Source: Rhynchopus euleeides
Taxonomy: Eukaryota; Euglenozoa; Diplonemea; Diplonemida; Diplonemidae
Direction of reading: 5' to 3'
Length of the DNA: 64,000 nt
Assembly: GCA_963210315.1 (NCBI GenBank)
Contig: OY723289.1
Coordinates: 744,001 to 808,000 of the forward strand
The notes beneath the pieces were generated by a model. That model was not told the origin of the DNA, did not search any database, and saw only the letters and a program-made list of their open reading frames with translations. A program made the position numbers and the translations under genes. Below are positions 1-11,532 of this stretch, piece after piece (position 1 is the first letter of the stretch; each line of letters opens with the position of its first letter).

Positions 1-3000
1 CTGGGACAGACACAACTGCCACGGTTCTAATCTGCATTGCTCATATGACACCAGTGCGTAGGCGTATCAACACTTTGCCTTTGGCATCACCGGTTCCTAT
101 CCCGGGCAACATCACAAAGAATCCCAGGCTCTTTTCTCCTTTCCGGGTTCTGTTTCCTTTCTTTGGCAACGTGCCCCCTTTTGATCGCAGCCACCTCCAG
201 ACCCCCCGCTCCCTCACCTCTACACCCCCGCGCCAATCAACGCCCCTGACAAACAAAACCGCCACGCCGCCACCACAACCTCATAAAAATAACACCACCC
301 GTCATTCCAGTATCCACAGCACCCAATACAAGCAGGCTCATCTCCAAGAGAAGGAGAACATCATATGGACGAGGGGAAGGGCATGTAGGGATACTTACGC
401 CAGGGGCAACCACACCCCCTGCACGTATATATGCTGGACTGCACGGGGTTGCGAGAGAGGGTGAGAGAGTGAGAGAGAGAGAGGGGGGAGGGGGTGGTGC
501 TTTCCAGCGGCAGAGGTCCTGACACGCCCAGGCAATTGCGAACACTTTCGGAACGACTCAGGCCTGCTTGCCTCAGAACCGCAGGATCCGATGGCTGCGA
601 CCAGCAATACGGCAGCAGTGCTGCCATGTGAGAGGAAGGCAGCCCCGAACTCTGGCATGATTCATCGTTCATTGTTTTTGCTGGGTAGTATTGTAGGGAG
701 TGGTTGGCACGGGGGGGAGGGGAGGGGGGACAGTCTGCCAACATTCAGTGATCTCCCGCGCGTTGCCCTCGGAAGTGGTGGTGCGAAGTTGAAACGCAGT
801 GATACATGCATCACTGTTGAGAGAGCCAGGTTGTGTATCGGCGAATCGGTGAAGGCCAAAAGAGGCGAAAGGCTGTTTTTTTTGGTTTCTTTTGGTATCG
901 ACAATCACGAGCTCGGTTCCGATCTGTCCCAGAGAGATTTTTTTTGCATATTGGCTGACGCGACGAGCACTGCGCCGTGCCCCGACAGTTCAATGGTTTT
1001 TTTTTCAGGTAGGTACAGCGAGGTTAGGAGCAGAAGGGGGTGGGATAAGAAATCACATGGGCACATGAAAAGGGAAACAGGGGGGGAAGAGGCGAACATG
1101 CCAATAAATACCCACTTCCTTCTCATCGCACGGGGTGGGGGGGAGGGGGGCATATTTGAAAAAAATCTCGAGATAAAGGCCCTTGGGGGGTGGAGGGGCG
1201 TGGGTGTGGGGGATGAATATGCAGAGACGAGAAAGGCCCGCAGCAGCGTGAGGCTGACCTCTCAGGACCCACCCCCCTTTCACTCAACGACAGAGGGGTC
1301 ACGGGGTGATACAGTCACTACAGAATAGATCGCACTGACCAAATAGGGTTGTATAGAACGGCATAGGGCGAGGCTGCACGTAGAGAACGAGTTGGGGGGC
1401 GGGGGGGGGGGGGGGGAGGGGGGTCGCCGGAAATGGGCGACCCGCATAACAATTCAAAAGCGGCGAACAAAAAAAACAAACATCTCGTTTGTAGACAGTG
1501 ACCAGATGGGGGAAGGGTGGCAGACTTGAACTGAACTCGGGGGCACGGGGCAGGGGTGCGTGTGGGGTGGGCGGGGCGGGGAGCGCAAAAAAAAAACAAA
1601 TATACCCCCCTCCCCCCAGGACAGCAGGATGGCTGTAACCAGCAAAGGGGTATGCCCTCAAGTCAACACGCTGGGGCTCGTTTTAGGTTGGTGGCTGGGT
1701 TCAGTGTTGCTGGGAAATGCAGACCCTCTTCCCCCCTCCCACTCCTTTGAAGGACCACTCCCCAGTCTGGTGGAGGGGAGTGAGGTGGTTGGGGCCGCGA
1801 AGATCCAGCGAAAGGCACAGAAGGTTTTCCCCCAGTTGGGCTGCGCCGAAATAATTCGATTGCCTTCTCTCGTGTGTGTGGCCTGTCTCTTAAAAAATCC
1901 CCCCTCCCAAATGGACTCGGCTTCCCAGATGTGATGGGGTCTGGAAAAGACGAGGGCATCTGTGCGCCTCAAAGCTGCCTTGTCCGACACGGGAATTCCA
2001 TCATTAGTTCTTCCGTTGTCTCCTGGCCTTCATGCCAGACAGGAGTCGCGGGGGTGGGGGTGGGGGGTGGGGGGGTGCCAGAACGATATCCCTGGGGTGG
2101 CATACAACAGCCGGGGCAGCACAAGCATCATAACTTCCAGCAGAGTGAATGAGAAAGAGACGAACTACAAATAAACGGATATGGACTGGACCAATCATCA
2201 TGCGAATAATGATCTTGGAACAAAAACTCGTTTTCACACTCAAAAAAAAGACCCTCGCAGCGTTGCAGTGTTCATGTCTTACCATCATCCAGCAGGAGTC
2301 AATCATTCTTCTACCGAATGAAAGGTAGTTCCCACACACGTCAATGAGTTTGTAGAGGCATCGGCCCGCTCGATGTAGCCTCATCAGGGGCCTTCGCTCT
2401 GTGCCACTGTGCGTCAGACTGTGTCACTTCACAGTCAGTTTTGTGAGGCGGGTTCACTTTGTGAGAGTGCCTCTCTGCATTTCTGAGCGGAAGGCTTCCA
2501 CTGTACACACATTGTCAGGCACCCACTCTCTCGAAAGACTTCGAGCGTGAATATCCATGTCATGAGAATACTCGCACACACTCCCTGCCTCCCACACCGA
2601 CCTGTGGCTCTAATCGACATTCAGCGCAGGGCCCATCGGTATAATGGCAGCACCATGTGATTCGACACAGGGCCAATGTGGAATGGCAACGTGGGCCCAA
2701 AGACGTGGGGCCAAGCTCCCCTCTCCAAGTAACACATTTTTTCAGGGAAATTGAACATTGTATTTTGTTGTTGTTGCTGTCCGGACGACCGCCACCACAC
2801 ACAGAAACGTGTATGTTTCACTTCTTGATAACGTGTTGCAGCATGAACAGGACACACCACATGGACTTGACTTGAGTGTAGGCCGCACCGAGCAAACGCC
2901 GATGATACTTTCACTGCCACACACGCCAACCGATACTTCTTTTGGCATCGACAAACAGGGAATCCCGATACGAATCCCACCGTCACAGAGACGCAGGAGG

Positions 3001-3312
3001 TGGGTTCGAGCGGAGCCCGGAAACCATAGCCCGCTGGCTGGCCCCCCCTGTGTGGCTGGTGGCACCACACTGGGCAGGGAAGCAGCTGTGCGGTGGAATA
3101 GCGCCCTTTTTTGCCGTATCTCTCACACATCCCCCCCTCCGCCCCGCTACCCCAGGTGGCCAGGACATCTACCCCCCCTCTCTCACGCTCCAACCCCCCC
3201 CCCCCCCCGCACAACACGTTTTTTGGAGTAGTGTAGAACGCACCAAGAAAACCTGATCTTTTGGTGCGATCCGCACATCACGCACACAAATACACCGCCA
3301 ACCCCGAAGCCT
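1..3312. other. gene-free stretch with homopurine/homopyrimidine tracts
   Basis: No reading frame here has convincing protein character. The sequence is marked by long G runs on the plus strand (notably about 1396-1425), a GA-rich run near 465-490 and a C run near 3195-3210. It lies 3' of the gene ending at 3313 in the direction of transcription. A terminal exon of an unseen gene cannot be excluded, for example the minus-strand frame near 2625-2780, but nothing there is recognisable. Confidence 0.5.
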
Positions 3313-3975
3313 CTAGAGGTTCAGCTCTACAGGATCCTCGCGGGGGCAGTCGGAGGCCAGTTGGAGGAACATGTTGGGGACGGTTGCACGGATCACAGTC
3401 AGGTCTGTGTCGAGCCAGCTTTCGTCAACGGCGCGGGGCTGGTCGTCAGGGTCGCACGAGGCCGCGTCGTCCGTCTCTCTTCGCGGCATCCCAGCGGTGC
3501 TGAAGCGTCTCCGAAGCTTCCCGTTGGGCTCCTCCTCGTCGTCGCCACCCTCTGCCGCTGCCGGGGGCTTGGCTTCCTCCAGCACCACACCCTCGGGTGC
3601 GATGGCGCTGGTGTCTTCAGGCGAGGCCTGCTGCTGGGTGCGCGTGGCGCTCTCCCGCGGCTTGGCTTCGCGGTTGACGAACTCGACAAAGGACAGTGAG
3701 TGTGATGACCGGACGACGATCCCGGTCTCCATGGAGAAGGGCGCGACGTGGCGCCCGCAGGACCACCACACCAGGGCATCCATCTCTTCGCGCATCACGT
3801 CCTCCGGCGCAATGACAACCTCTGTCCCAACGGGGACGGGCCCAAGGAGGCCCTTTTGTCGGGTCTGCAGCTCATCGTCGATCTCGCGTTTTCGCCCCGA
3901 CACCTGCTGGCTCGACGTGGTTGTGCTGCTGGCGGACGACCGCGGACGCTCGTGCTTACAGCATCCGATGCCCAT
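3313..3975 (-). CDS. hypothetical protein with dual-acylation N-terminus
   Basis: The predicted protein has 220 residues and I do not recognise its family. Starting at the ATG at 3975 it opens MGIGCCKHE: Gly2 is in a good N-myristoylation context and Cys5-Cys6 are typical palmitoylation sites, so peripheral attachment to a cell or flagellar membrane is likely. A Ser/Thr-rich linker follows. A compact middle region (about residues 50-115) looks globular and is rich in Val, Trp and Phe, and the C-terminal half is acidic and Ala/Pro/Glu-rich. The open frame continues upstream, but a pyrimidine-rich TTTTGCAG acceptor sits 9 nt before this ATG, which supports the start. The stop is at 3313-3315. 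No intron is needed inside. Function unknown; the acylation is inferred from the motif only. Confidence 0.7.
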   Translation of the reverse strand: MGIGCCKHERPRSSASSTTTSSQQVSGRKREIDDELQTRQKGLLGPVPVGTEVVIAPEDVMREEMDALVWWSCGRHVAPFSMETGIVVRSSHSLSFVEFVNREAKPRESATRTQQQASPEDTSAIAPEGVVLEEAKPPAAAEGGDDEEEPNGKLRRRFSTAGMPRRETDDAASCDPDDQPRAVDESWLDTDLTVIRATVPNMFLQLASDCPREDPVELNL

Positions 3976-5021
3976 GTGCCTGGCCTGCAAAACCCGCGGA
4001 GCGGGATCAAGCCAAGTGCCTGCTATATGGTGGTGATGGTGTGTCAGCATGTGCCTCCAGCATCCTGCTACGTGAAGGCGGCGGGGGGCCGGGAGGGGCG
4101 GGGGTGGGGTGTGGCGGTTCGAAAACCTTGGCCTGAATGCATCAGGGTACGTTCGGCTCCATATACTATAGACCCCACAAGGGTTGAGGTGGGTGTGGCA
4201 GGTGTGCTGTTGTGACTGCAGCAAGAGATCCCCACCAGCCTAGAATCATCCTACACCGCACCACAGTCACCGCGACGCAGGGGCCATGGAGCAGGTGTGT
4301 CCCGCTGCGGGAGGCATGTTCTCTACCGAGGAGGGCAGACCCTGTGCTGCACCAACCTACACACCACCACACTCATTGGACCTCTCTAAAGTTACAAGGC
4401 TAACCCCCCTCAGGCAGCACATGGATGAACAGGACGAGAATCCGATTGTATTCGTCGTGGGAGCTCCGTTGCGGCGCATTTCTCCTGTTTTTTTTTCATG
4501 CTGTGAGAACAACGCGAAACTTGCCGAATCGCGAAGGCACCCTAACACAACGTGCACTCTTCACAAAACCCCCCTCCCCCCACCCCCCGATGCCACCCCA
4601 CCCCCCCTAACGCCCGGTCTTCAGACTGCAGGGGAGGCTGTACCCTATTCAGGGCGAACATCGCCCTCACACACAGATGCACACGTGAATGTTTGTATCC
4701 TAGAATAGCACACACTGAGCACCTTGATGTGATACCCACAGTCTACACACACACGTTACCCTTTACGTTGAGTGTCGGTTGCACGTTGCGCCGAGAAAAA
4801 TCTGGTGCAACCCTCCACTGCCTCGAGGGGGTATGGGTATGCACACACCTTCTCTGAAACACGAATCTACCCCGTTCTGTTAACGCGCAACCACTGCACG
4901 CAACTGGGAGAGGGGGGGGGGGTGCGCGCGATGCCAAACGGTAATACTGGTTTTGCCTATTCATGGCCTGGGAAAGGCCATGGCAAAAACACACACACTA
5001 TACCACCCCCACACACCCACC
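3976..5021. other. intergenic region
   Basis: This lies between the start of the acylated-protein gene and the stop of the aquaporin gene. It holds C-rich tracts (about 4567-4615), GT/CA-rich stretches and no convincing ORF. Nothing else was recognised. Confidence 0.4.
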
Positions 5022-5828
5022 TCAAACAGAGTTTGCCTTCTCAAACACGCTGGTGTAGAGGGCTGCACCAAAGAGCGCCCCTGCCATGGGCCCTGCGGTG
5101 TAGGCCCACCATGCGGGCGAGGCGGATGCCTTGCCCCAACCAGCCACGGAGGTGATGAAGCGAGGGCCCAGGTCACGGGCAGGGTTCATCCCAGCCCCAG
5201 TGACAGGGCCGTACTGCGCGGCCAGCGCGGTGACCGTCATCCCGATCAGCGCGGGGGCAGCTGCGCTGGGGACGGACTTCTTCTCATCCGTCACGGCGAG
5301 GATCACAAACATGAGAGTGGCCGTGAGGCCCGCCTCAACCAGGCACGCCCCCATGGGCCCCACCACGGCGGGGTTGGGCACCATCCCGAAGGCACCGCTG
5401 TACACCGCCCAGCTGCCACGTGCGCCGCGGGTGATGTTCTCCGCAGACTCCAGCTTGCGGATCGCAGAGTTGTACACCATATAGTTGACGCCTGCTGCGA
5501 CAGCACCGCCAAACAGCTGTGCTGCCCAGTATGGCGCCACCTGCTGCGGCGGGCAGGCTTCAGGGCGGAAGACTGCAAGCGCCCCGGTGACAGCAGGGTT
5601 GAGGTGCGCCCCGCTGATGTCACGCGTCGCGTAGATCGCAGCGGCAACGCTCATCCCGAACACAGAGGAGATCCCGAAGGGGCCCATCGGGTACTGCGGG
5701 ACGAACTTCGAGGCGCAGACGATGCCGCACCCCTCCCCCACGATGAGGCCCACGCCCAGTGCCTCTGCGGCGCACTTCTGGGCGAGGGAGTAGCCCCCGC
5801 TGGGGGGGGTGTCGGCATCGGCACCCAT
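5022..5828 (-). CDS. aquaglyceroporin (MIP family channel)
   Basis: A 268-residue major intrinsic protein, a six-helix membrane channel for water and small neutral solutes such as glycerol, about the family's usual length. Both half-helix signatures are present: NPA at 77-79 (SGAHLNPAVT) and NPAR at 215-218 (GAGMNPARDLGPR). The Asp directly after the second NPAR, followed by GPR, matches glycerol facilitators rather than strict water channels. Aligned with GlpF and AQP1 spacing, the selectivity filter would be Phe57, Ala203, Ala212 and Arg218, a wide pore. The segment after helix 5 lacks the Pro-Leu pair of GlpF, so the subtype is mixed. The gene is intronless, and the start at 5828 directly abuts a TCTTCTCCTAG acceptor, implying a splice site with essentially no leader. 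Substrate not proven. Confidence 0.95.
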   Translation of the reverse strand: MGADADTPPSGGYSLAQKCAAEALGVGLIVGEGCGIVCASKFVPQYPMGPFGISSVFGMSVAAAIYATRDISGAHLNPAVTGALAVFRPEACPPQQVAPYWAAQLFGGAVAAGVNYMVYNSAIRKLESAENITRGARGSWAVYSGAFGMVPNPAVVGPMGACLVEAGLTATLMFVILAVTDEKKSVPSAAAPALIGMTVTALAAQYGPVTGAGMNPARDLGPRFITSVAGWGKASASPAWWAYTAGPMAGALFGAALYTSVFEKANSV

Positions 5829-6448
5829 CTAGGAGAAGAGCGGAGGGTGGGGGCTATCCTGCATTGTGTGTGTCAGTGGAGATCAAGAGATCAAGAGCAA
5901 GTATTCGGTGTGTGTCTACGCTAATATAATAAGATTCACGTGTGTGTGTAGTGAAGTAGAAGGAATCACGAGATTGATTTTCGCGTGTGTGTGTGTGGGA
6001 GGAAGGGTGCGGAAGAACATATACAAAGCAAAAAAAAGATAAGGCTGTTGTTCAGCCGGTAGGCTAAATACTATTGACTATTGAGGGATCCAGGATCCCG
6101 AAAAAATTTACTCAAAAGTTACCAAGAGGGGGGAAAATATATTTACCCACTTTTTTCCTTCAGTGGTCCAAGGAGTAATGGGTTTTTTTTCCCACCATTT
6201 TTGGCGAGAGAAAAAGTATGAGGTACGGATGCACTCAAACAATGCGAGAATGCGGTTTTTGAAGGGAAAACCCCCGGAGGGAGAGAGGGGGGGCGACCCC
6301 TTCCCCACCACCCCAGAATGGGAATATTACAGGAATAGTTGCCTTTGCCTTCATATTGTCCCGAGACATAGCATCACCCACCAGGAGTCTCGGAGACGAG
6401 ACAATGCCAAAAAGGAGTGCAAAGGTGGCAGGGGAGTACTGGGCACAC

Positions 6449-6823
6449 CTGAAGGAAGGTGCGTCACGTGCCCTCAGAAGGATCCCGTACTTTGCGGACT
6501 GCTGGTCGGGCCCCTTCGCAGCACTAGACGAGGCTGTCAGCCGGTACGTCACCGTGGTCGGCTCCGCGCTAGCGATCTCCCCGGGGACCACCTCCAACAG
6601 CTCAAGCTTGTTGGGGATGCTGCTTGCCGTCTTGACCTTCTTGCCGGCACTATCGAAGCGATCGACAACCCCGAAGAGAACTTCTGCGAAGCGGCAAGCA
6701 GCGAGCTTTGAAGTGGCCTCCCCGCCGCAGGTGTTGCACTTCACCTTTTTGGTCGTGGTGAGATCCGCGAGGTCCTTCAGCCCATCCAGCGCAAATGTCT
6801 CGTCCTGTTTTGCTTCCCACGTC
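6449..6823 (-). CDS. possible internal exon of an unrecognised protein
   Basis: An open minus-strand segment bounded by a possible acceptor (GCGGCAG before 6823) and a possible donor (CTTCAG then GTGTGC after 6449). Its translation has normal amphipathic composition, with a CxxC pair (KCNTCGGEA) suggestive of a zinc-binding loop and mixed helical and strand-like segments after it. The family is not recognised, and neither a start exon nor a terminal exon could be assigned. It lies just left of a perfect hairpin and a transposon block, so it may be a host gene remnant or part of a mobile element. Confidence 0.35.
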
Positions 6824-6963
6824 CTGCCGCAGCACCACCACCAACAACCCGTCTGCGAGACCCTCACAGAAGGTGCACTTTGCAATGTACGTTCGGGAAA
6901 ATGACGAGAGGCCACTCGGTGTTGGCAACGACACCGACTACGACAGCGATTTTGATTGTGACG

Positions 6964-7028
6964 AGGAGAACACGCAGGCTGTGCAGACTCAGGCTGCGCC
7001 TGAGTCTGCACAGCCTGCGTGTTCTCCT
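6964..7028. repeat. perfect inverted repeat, 31-bp arms, 3-nt loop
   Basis: Positions 6964-6994 and 6998-7028 are exact reverse complements, separated only by TGC. The arms begin AGGAGAACACGCAGGC. Such a perfect snapback is unstable in evolution unless recent or maintained. No transposon termini flank it. Confidence 0.95.
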
Positions 7029-7270
7029 GGTGATCGGTGCTGCACGACTAGAACTAGATTCGTGGTGCCGGGGAGGTGTTGGGTATGAAGACCGTTCAGG
7101 CTTTTTGATTTTTTCTAGATTCATGGTGTGGGAGGAGGGCGGGGGGGGGGTCGCAAACAACCGTCGGAAGCTGGGAAGACGGGAAACCGCGGCAAAAAAA
7201 CGGTGTGCGTGAAGGAACTCCTGGACCAAAAAAGTGGGTAAATTTGTACTACCGTATACGTAAATATTAT

Positions 7271-9314
7271 CATACATCGGGCGTTATTGCGTTACCAGTA
7301 ACGGTAATACCGTTATTTTTTCGGTAAAATAACTTACCGTTAATAACGTTCCAGAACGGCCGAATAACGTTATCCGAAAATCGGTAACGTTATTTTTCCG
7401 CGTTATACCGTTATCGATAACGGTAATACCGTTATTACCGTTATCAGGAACGGTAATAACGTTATCGGTAACGTTATTACCGTTATTACCGTTATTACCG
7501 TTATTACCGTTATCGGTAATGGTAATACCGTTATCAGTAACGGTAATAACGTTATCGGTACCGTTATTACCGTTATTACCGGTAATACCGCGTTATTTTC
7601 GGTATTTTTGGGCAACTTCTATAGGGGGACCCTTTTCGAATTTTTTTTTCGGGGTGGCCAGAATGGGCTGTTTTAGGCTATTTGAGGCCATTTTCGAGCA
7701 AATTTTTGGGTTTAGAGCCACGCAAAGGGTCTAAAATGGGCATGCCAATCTCAAAAAATGCTCAAAATTCCGAGAGATTTCAGATTTTTCGAATTTTGAC
7801 CGAGAAAATTCTGACCCCAAAATGTGGTCCTTGTGGTCTGGAACTGTCCGTTGTCGAAGGAATTGGTGAAAAAATCGTGATTTTTGGCCTCTGGATCACC
7901 CATGCCGTCCCAAAAATCAAGCAAAAGAGGTTTGGTAGGTGCATTTTTGGGTGAACATGAGCCATTGTGCCAACCTGCTTGATTTCACCCGAAAATTGGA
8001 ATCCGTTGAATATGGTTTCTGATGAAAATGTGAAAATTTTCGACCTTCTTCGCAGTTTTTGCCACTTCCTTGCCCCATCTTTCCCACCCAAAATCGAAGT
8101 ACCGTGAATGGTGTTGTTGAAAGGTCCAAATTGCGTTGGTTGTGCGTAGTTCTGCCGAAATCGTGCACACGTTGTGCATAGTGCATGTGTAACGCCATTT
8201 GCGACCAAAATGTAAATTTCCTGCACCCGAGCGTTGACGCTTCCACACACCCTTACAAACCCACTTGCCTGATGAAGGGGGTGGTGTGTAGAGCACGTTT
8301 GGCAGGGCTGAATGACACTTTCCGCGCGAAGGTCGTGTGCGTAATTAAAAAACGGTCCGAGGGCCGGAGGCCCGAGGCCTTTTTTTACCTGCACGAGGGT
8401 GCAATTGAGGCCGATACGGGGTGCAGATGATGGTTTCTTGCACAACCCAGTCATGTTTTGCACATCACGACGAACTCGGAAATTCCTCATAGTTGCACTC
8501 CAGGTCTCATATTTGCACTGGTGCAAATATGGGACCTGGAGTGCGTGCAAATAATGACTGGGGGGTGCAAGAAAGTTCAAATTGCGTAGTTCCTGCGTAC
8601 TTCGTGCGTAGCCCGAGCGTACTTTGGGTAGTTCGTGCGTATATTGTGCGAAGCGTCTTTGACAGCACCAGTAACGGACTTTTGGAACGTAACTATTTTA
8701 GAACGGACCGGGAAAAAATGGGCACGTCGCTACTTCGCGCTACTTCGTCGCTCGTAACGAGTAAAAATATCAGGTGGTTTATACACCGCCAATGTGAGGT
8801 GTGCGGGTGTATTCCTGAAGGATTCACTTCTGCGTCCACACTGAGTGATTTTGGAGTGATTTTCACTCCAAATTTCACTCCAGGAACATTGGATGCTGCA
8901 AGGTTGCAGGGGTTTCTGCAGTATTTGTCTTGAAAAAGCCAAAAAACATGATTTTTTCACGAAACTCGACATGTCCGTGCGTTATTATCCAAAAAATGGT
9001 CCCAGGGGGGTATTCTGGAGCCATCTCCACCAAAAACTACACCATCCGCCCGCAAAATTGTCCGAATAACGCAAGTTTTCATGAAAATAACGGAAAAATA
9101 ACGCGTTATTTTAGGAGAAAACGTTTTCCAATTTTTTGACATCACGGAGTGGCCCCCTGGAGTGATATTTTACCCAAGAAAATTCTTTTAGGGGGGGTAG
9201 GGACCCGAGTTTCGGGTCAGATTCACCGGGAAATGCTGCCTTTTTTGGGGTCAAAAAATAACGCAAAAATAACGTTATTACCGTTACTGGTAACGGAATA
9301 ACGCCCAATGTATG
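7271..9314. mobile_element. non-autonomous TIR element 'A' (2.04 kb) with TATTAT target duplication
   Basis: The left end CATACATCGGGCGTTATT and the right end, read in reverse complement as CATACATTGGGCGTTATT, form inverted repeats of about 50 bp with a few mismatches. A 6-bp duplication, TATTAT, flanks it (7265-7270 and 9315-9320). The unoccupied target is visible in the element B copy at 49 kb. The first ~330 bp are short palindromic repeats built from TAACGGTAA and AACGTT. The interior is AT-rich and has an imperfect hairpin near 8494-8545. No transposase-like ORF was found; the 266-codon minus frame at 7780-8580 looks non-coding. Confidence 0.8.
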
Positions 9315-9680
9315 TATTATGGAACGTAAATATTATGGAACGGGCCCATTTTTGGCCGGTCCGTTCCATAATATTTACGTTCCAAAATATTTACAGGGCC
9401 AGTTGGGCCACTCGGTGGTGAGGACGGCTTGCGTCAGGAATCGCGCGAAAAGTGCACGAGTAGGTCTCGTCAGGGACTCTGTACGCCGTCCGATCACCTG
9501 GTCCAAGTCCCCGAGTCGCAGAAAGCCCTGTAAATATTATGGAACGAAAAAAATCTGGAACGCCAACCCACCAGCGTTCCATAATATTTACGTTCCAAAA
9601 TATTTACGTATAGTACTAATGTGAGCCCGTGGGGTAATCAGGCTGGGGAAAAAAACAACAAATCACAACAAATCACACCC

Positions 9681-10223
9681 GATCGTCAGCTGATTGAGGG
9701 TGTGATATGAGGGTTCTATCCAACAAGGATATCAAGGCGGCACTTTCAAAGTCCTGCCAAGGACAGCGCCACGTGGGTGTGTGCTTCTGATATATGTTAT
9801 GTCATCATGTGAACCCTCCCCAGCGTGTGCCAACATCCCTGACACGCTCACGAAAAGCATGACACGGAGAAAACAGGTGCCGAAACAACCTGCCGAGCAC
9901 ACGGGTAGTGCCACGTTGATCCACGCAGCGATCTCCCATGACAGGAAGCCTTGTCGCCACGGCAGAGTCGCCGCAGACTGTGGGAGAGGTGTCGCCAGTC
10001 ACCTTGAGGTTGCAGTGTGTCATCAGGCTAAGACCCGTGCCCTCTTCACCTCCCCTGTTAGGTTGCTCCCATATCGTTGCCTGCTTTGGGGCCTGAAGGA
10101 CATAGGGGTCCAGCAGGCACTTGAGCATCGCAAGGCATGAGTGGCTGTTTCAAACTCCTGGTGCAAGCACCCGTCATGGTCTGGGGAAGCCCTCCCAGGT
10201 AGTTTAACGTCTTGCCCAGGACC
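9681..10223 (+). repeat. element C internal unit, copy 1
   Basis: A ~540-bp unit starting GATCGTCAGCTGATTGAGGG and ending near CTTGCCCAGGAC. It contains an open frame of 119 codons (9781-10140) that is preserved in copy 2. I do not recognise the product, and the preservation may simply reflect recent duplication. Confidence 0.85.
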
Positions 10224-10473
10224 GACACCCGATCACAACAGATCACAACAAATCACAAGGCAAATGTTGTGATTTGTTGTGATTTTTTGCGATTTGTTGC
10301 GGCCAGTTGTGATTTGTTGTGACTAGGTGTGACGTGGTGTGATTTGTTGTGACCAGTTGTGACGACTTGTGACCCTTTTGTGATGAGTTGTGATGAGGTG
10401 TGATCTGTTGTGATCGCGATCCAAAATTTTAAATTTTTGAAATTTTGGATCGCGATCACAACAGATCACAACA
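10224..10473. repeat. GTTGTGATTT short-repeat array with central palindrome
   Basis: Tandem variants of a ~10-bp motif (GTTGTGATTT and its complement AAATCACAAC). The orientation switches around a palindrome near 10418-10458, centred on an A/T-rich loop between GATCGCGATCC arms. Confidence 0.85.
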
Positions 10474-11016
10474 GATCGTCAGCTGATTGAGGGTGTGATA
10501 TGAGGGTTCTATCCAACAAGGATATCAAGGCGGCACTTTCAAAGTCCTGCCAAGGACAGCGCCACGTGGGTGTGTGCTTCTGATATATGTTATGTCATCA
10601 TGTGAACCCTCCCCAGCGTGTGCCAACATCCCTGACACGCTCACGAAAAGCATGACACGGAGAAAACAGGTGCCGAAACAACCTGCCGAGCACACGGGTG
10701 GTGCCACGTTGATCCACGCAGCGATCTCCCATGACAGGAAGCCTTGTCGCCACGGCAGAGTCGCCGCAGACTGTGGGAGAGGTGTCGCCAGTCACCTTGA
10801 GGTTGCAGTGTGTCATCAGGCTAAGACCCGTGCCCTCTTCACCTCCCCTGTTAGGTTGCTCCCATATCGTTGCCTGCTTTGGGGCCTGAAGGACATAGGG
10901 GTCCAGCAGGCACTTGAGCATCGCAAGGCATGAGTGGCTGTTTCAAACTCCTGGTGCAAGCACCCGTCATGGTCTGGGGAAGCCCTCCCAGGTAGTTTAA
11001 CGTCTTGCCCAGGACC
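10474..11016 (+). repeat. element C internal unit, copy 2
   Basis: Nearly identical to copy 1 over ~540 bp; the translated central frame differs at one codon (Ser to Gly). It is in the same orientation, indicating recent tandem amplification. Confidence 0.85.
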
Positions 11017-11145
11017 ACACCTCATCACAACTCATCACAACTCATCACAAAAGGGTCACAAGTCGTCACAACTGGTCGCAACAAATCACAACTGGCCACA
11101 ACAAATCGCAACAAATCGCAACAAATCACAACAAATCACAACAAA
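11017..11145. repeat. short-repeat array (CATCACAACT / AAATCACAAC)
   Basis: The second spacer array of the composite element, in the complementary orientation relative to most of the first array. Confidence 0.8.
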
Positions 11146-11532
11146 TCGTCAGCTGATTGAGGGTGTGCTATGAGGGTTCTATCCAACAAGGATATCAAGG
11201 CGGCACTTTCAAAGTCCTGCCAAGGACAGCGCCACGTGGGTGTGTGCTTCTGATATATGTTATGTCATCATGTGAACCCTCCCCAGCGTGTGCCAACAAT
11301 CCCTGACACGCTCACGAAAAGCATGACACGGAGAAAACAGGTGCCGAAACAACCTGCCGAGCACACGGGTAGTGCCACGTTGATCCACGCAGCGATCTCC
11401 CATGACAGGAAGCCTTGTCGCCACGGCAGAGTCGCCGCAGACTGTGGGAGAGGTGTCGCCAGTCACCTTGAGGTTGCAGTGTGTCATCAGGCTAAGACCC
11501 GTGCCCTCTTCACCTCCCCTGTTAGGTTGCTC
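11146..11532 (+). repeat. element C internal unit, copy 3 (truncated)
   Basis: Matches copies 1 and 2 from GTCAGCTGATTGAGGG but stops after about 390 bp at GTTAGGTTGCTC, where the terminal repeat begins. One extra base (CAACAATCCC against CAACATCCC) breaks the open frame shared by the other copies. Confidence 0.85.

Noticed and set aside
7780..8580. 266-codon minus frame inside element A considered as a transposase
   Set aside because: No catalytic or DNA-binding motif, translation lacks protein-like segments, and several overlapping frames are equally open.
9781..10140. 119-codon frame in the element C units considered as a real gene
   Set aside because: Preservation is explained by near-identity of recent copies, copy 3 is frameshifted, and no domain is recognisable.
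10224..11145. CRISPR-like interpretation of the alternating repeats and unique units
   Set aside because: Units are ~540 bp and identical to each other, repeats are ~10 bp, and the genome is eukaryotic.
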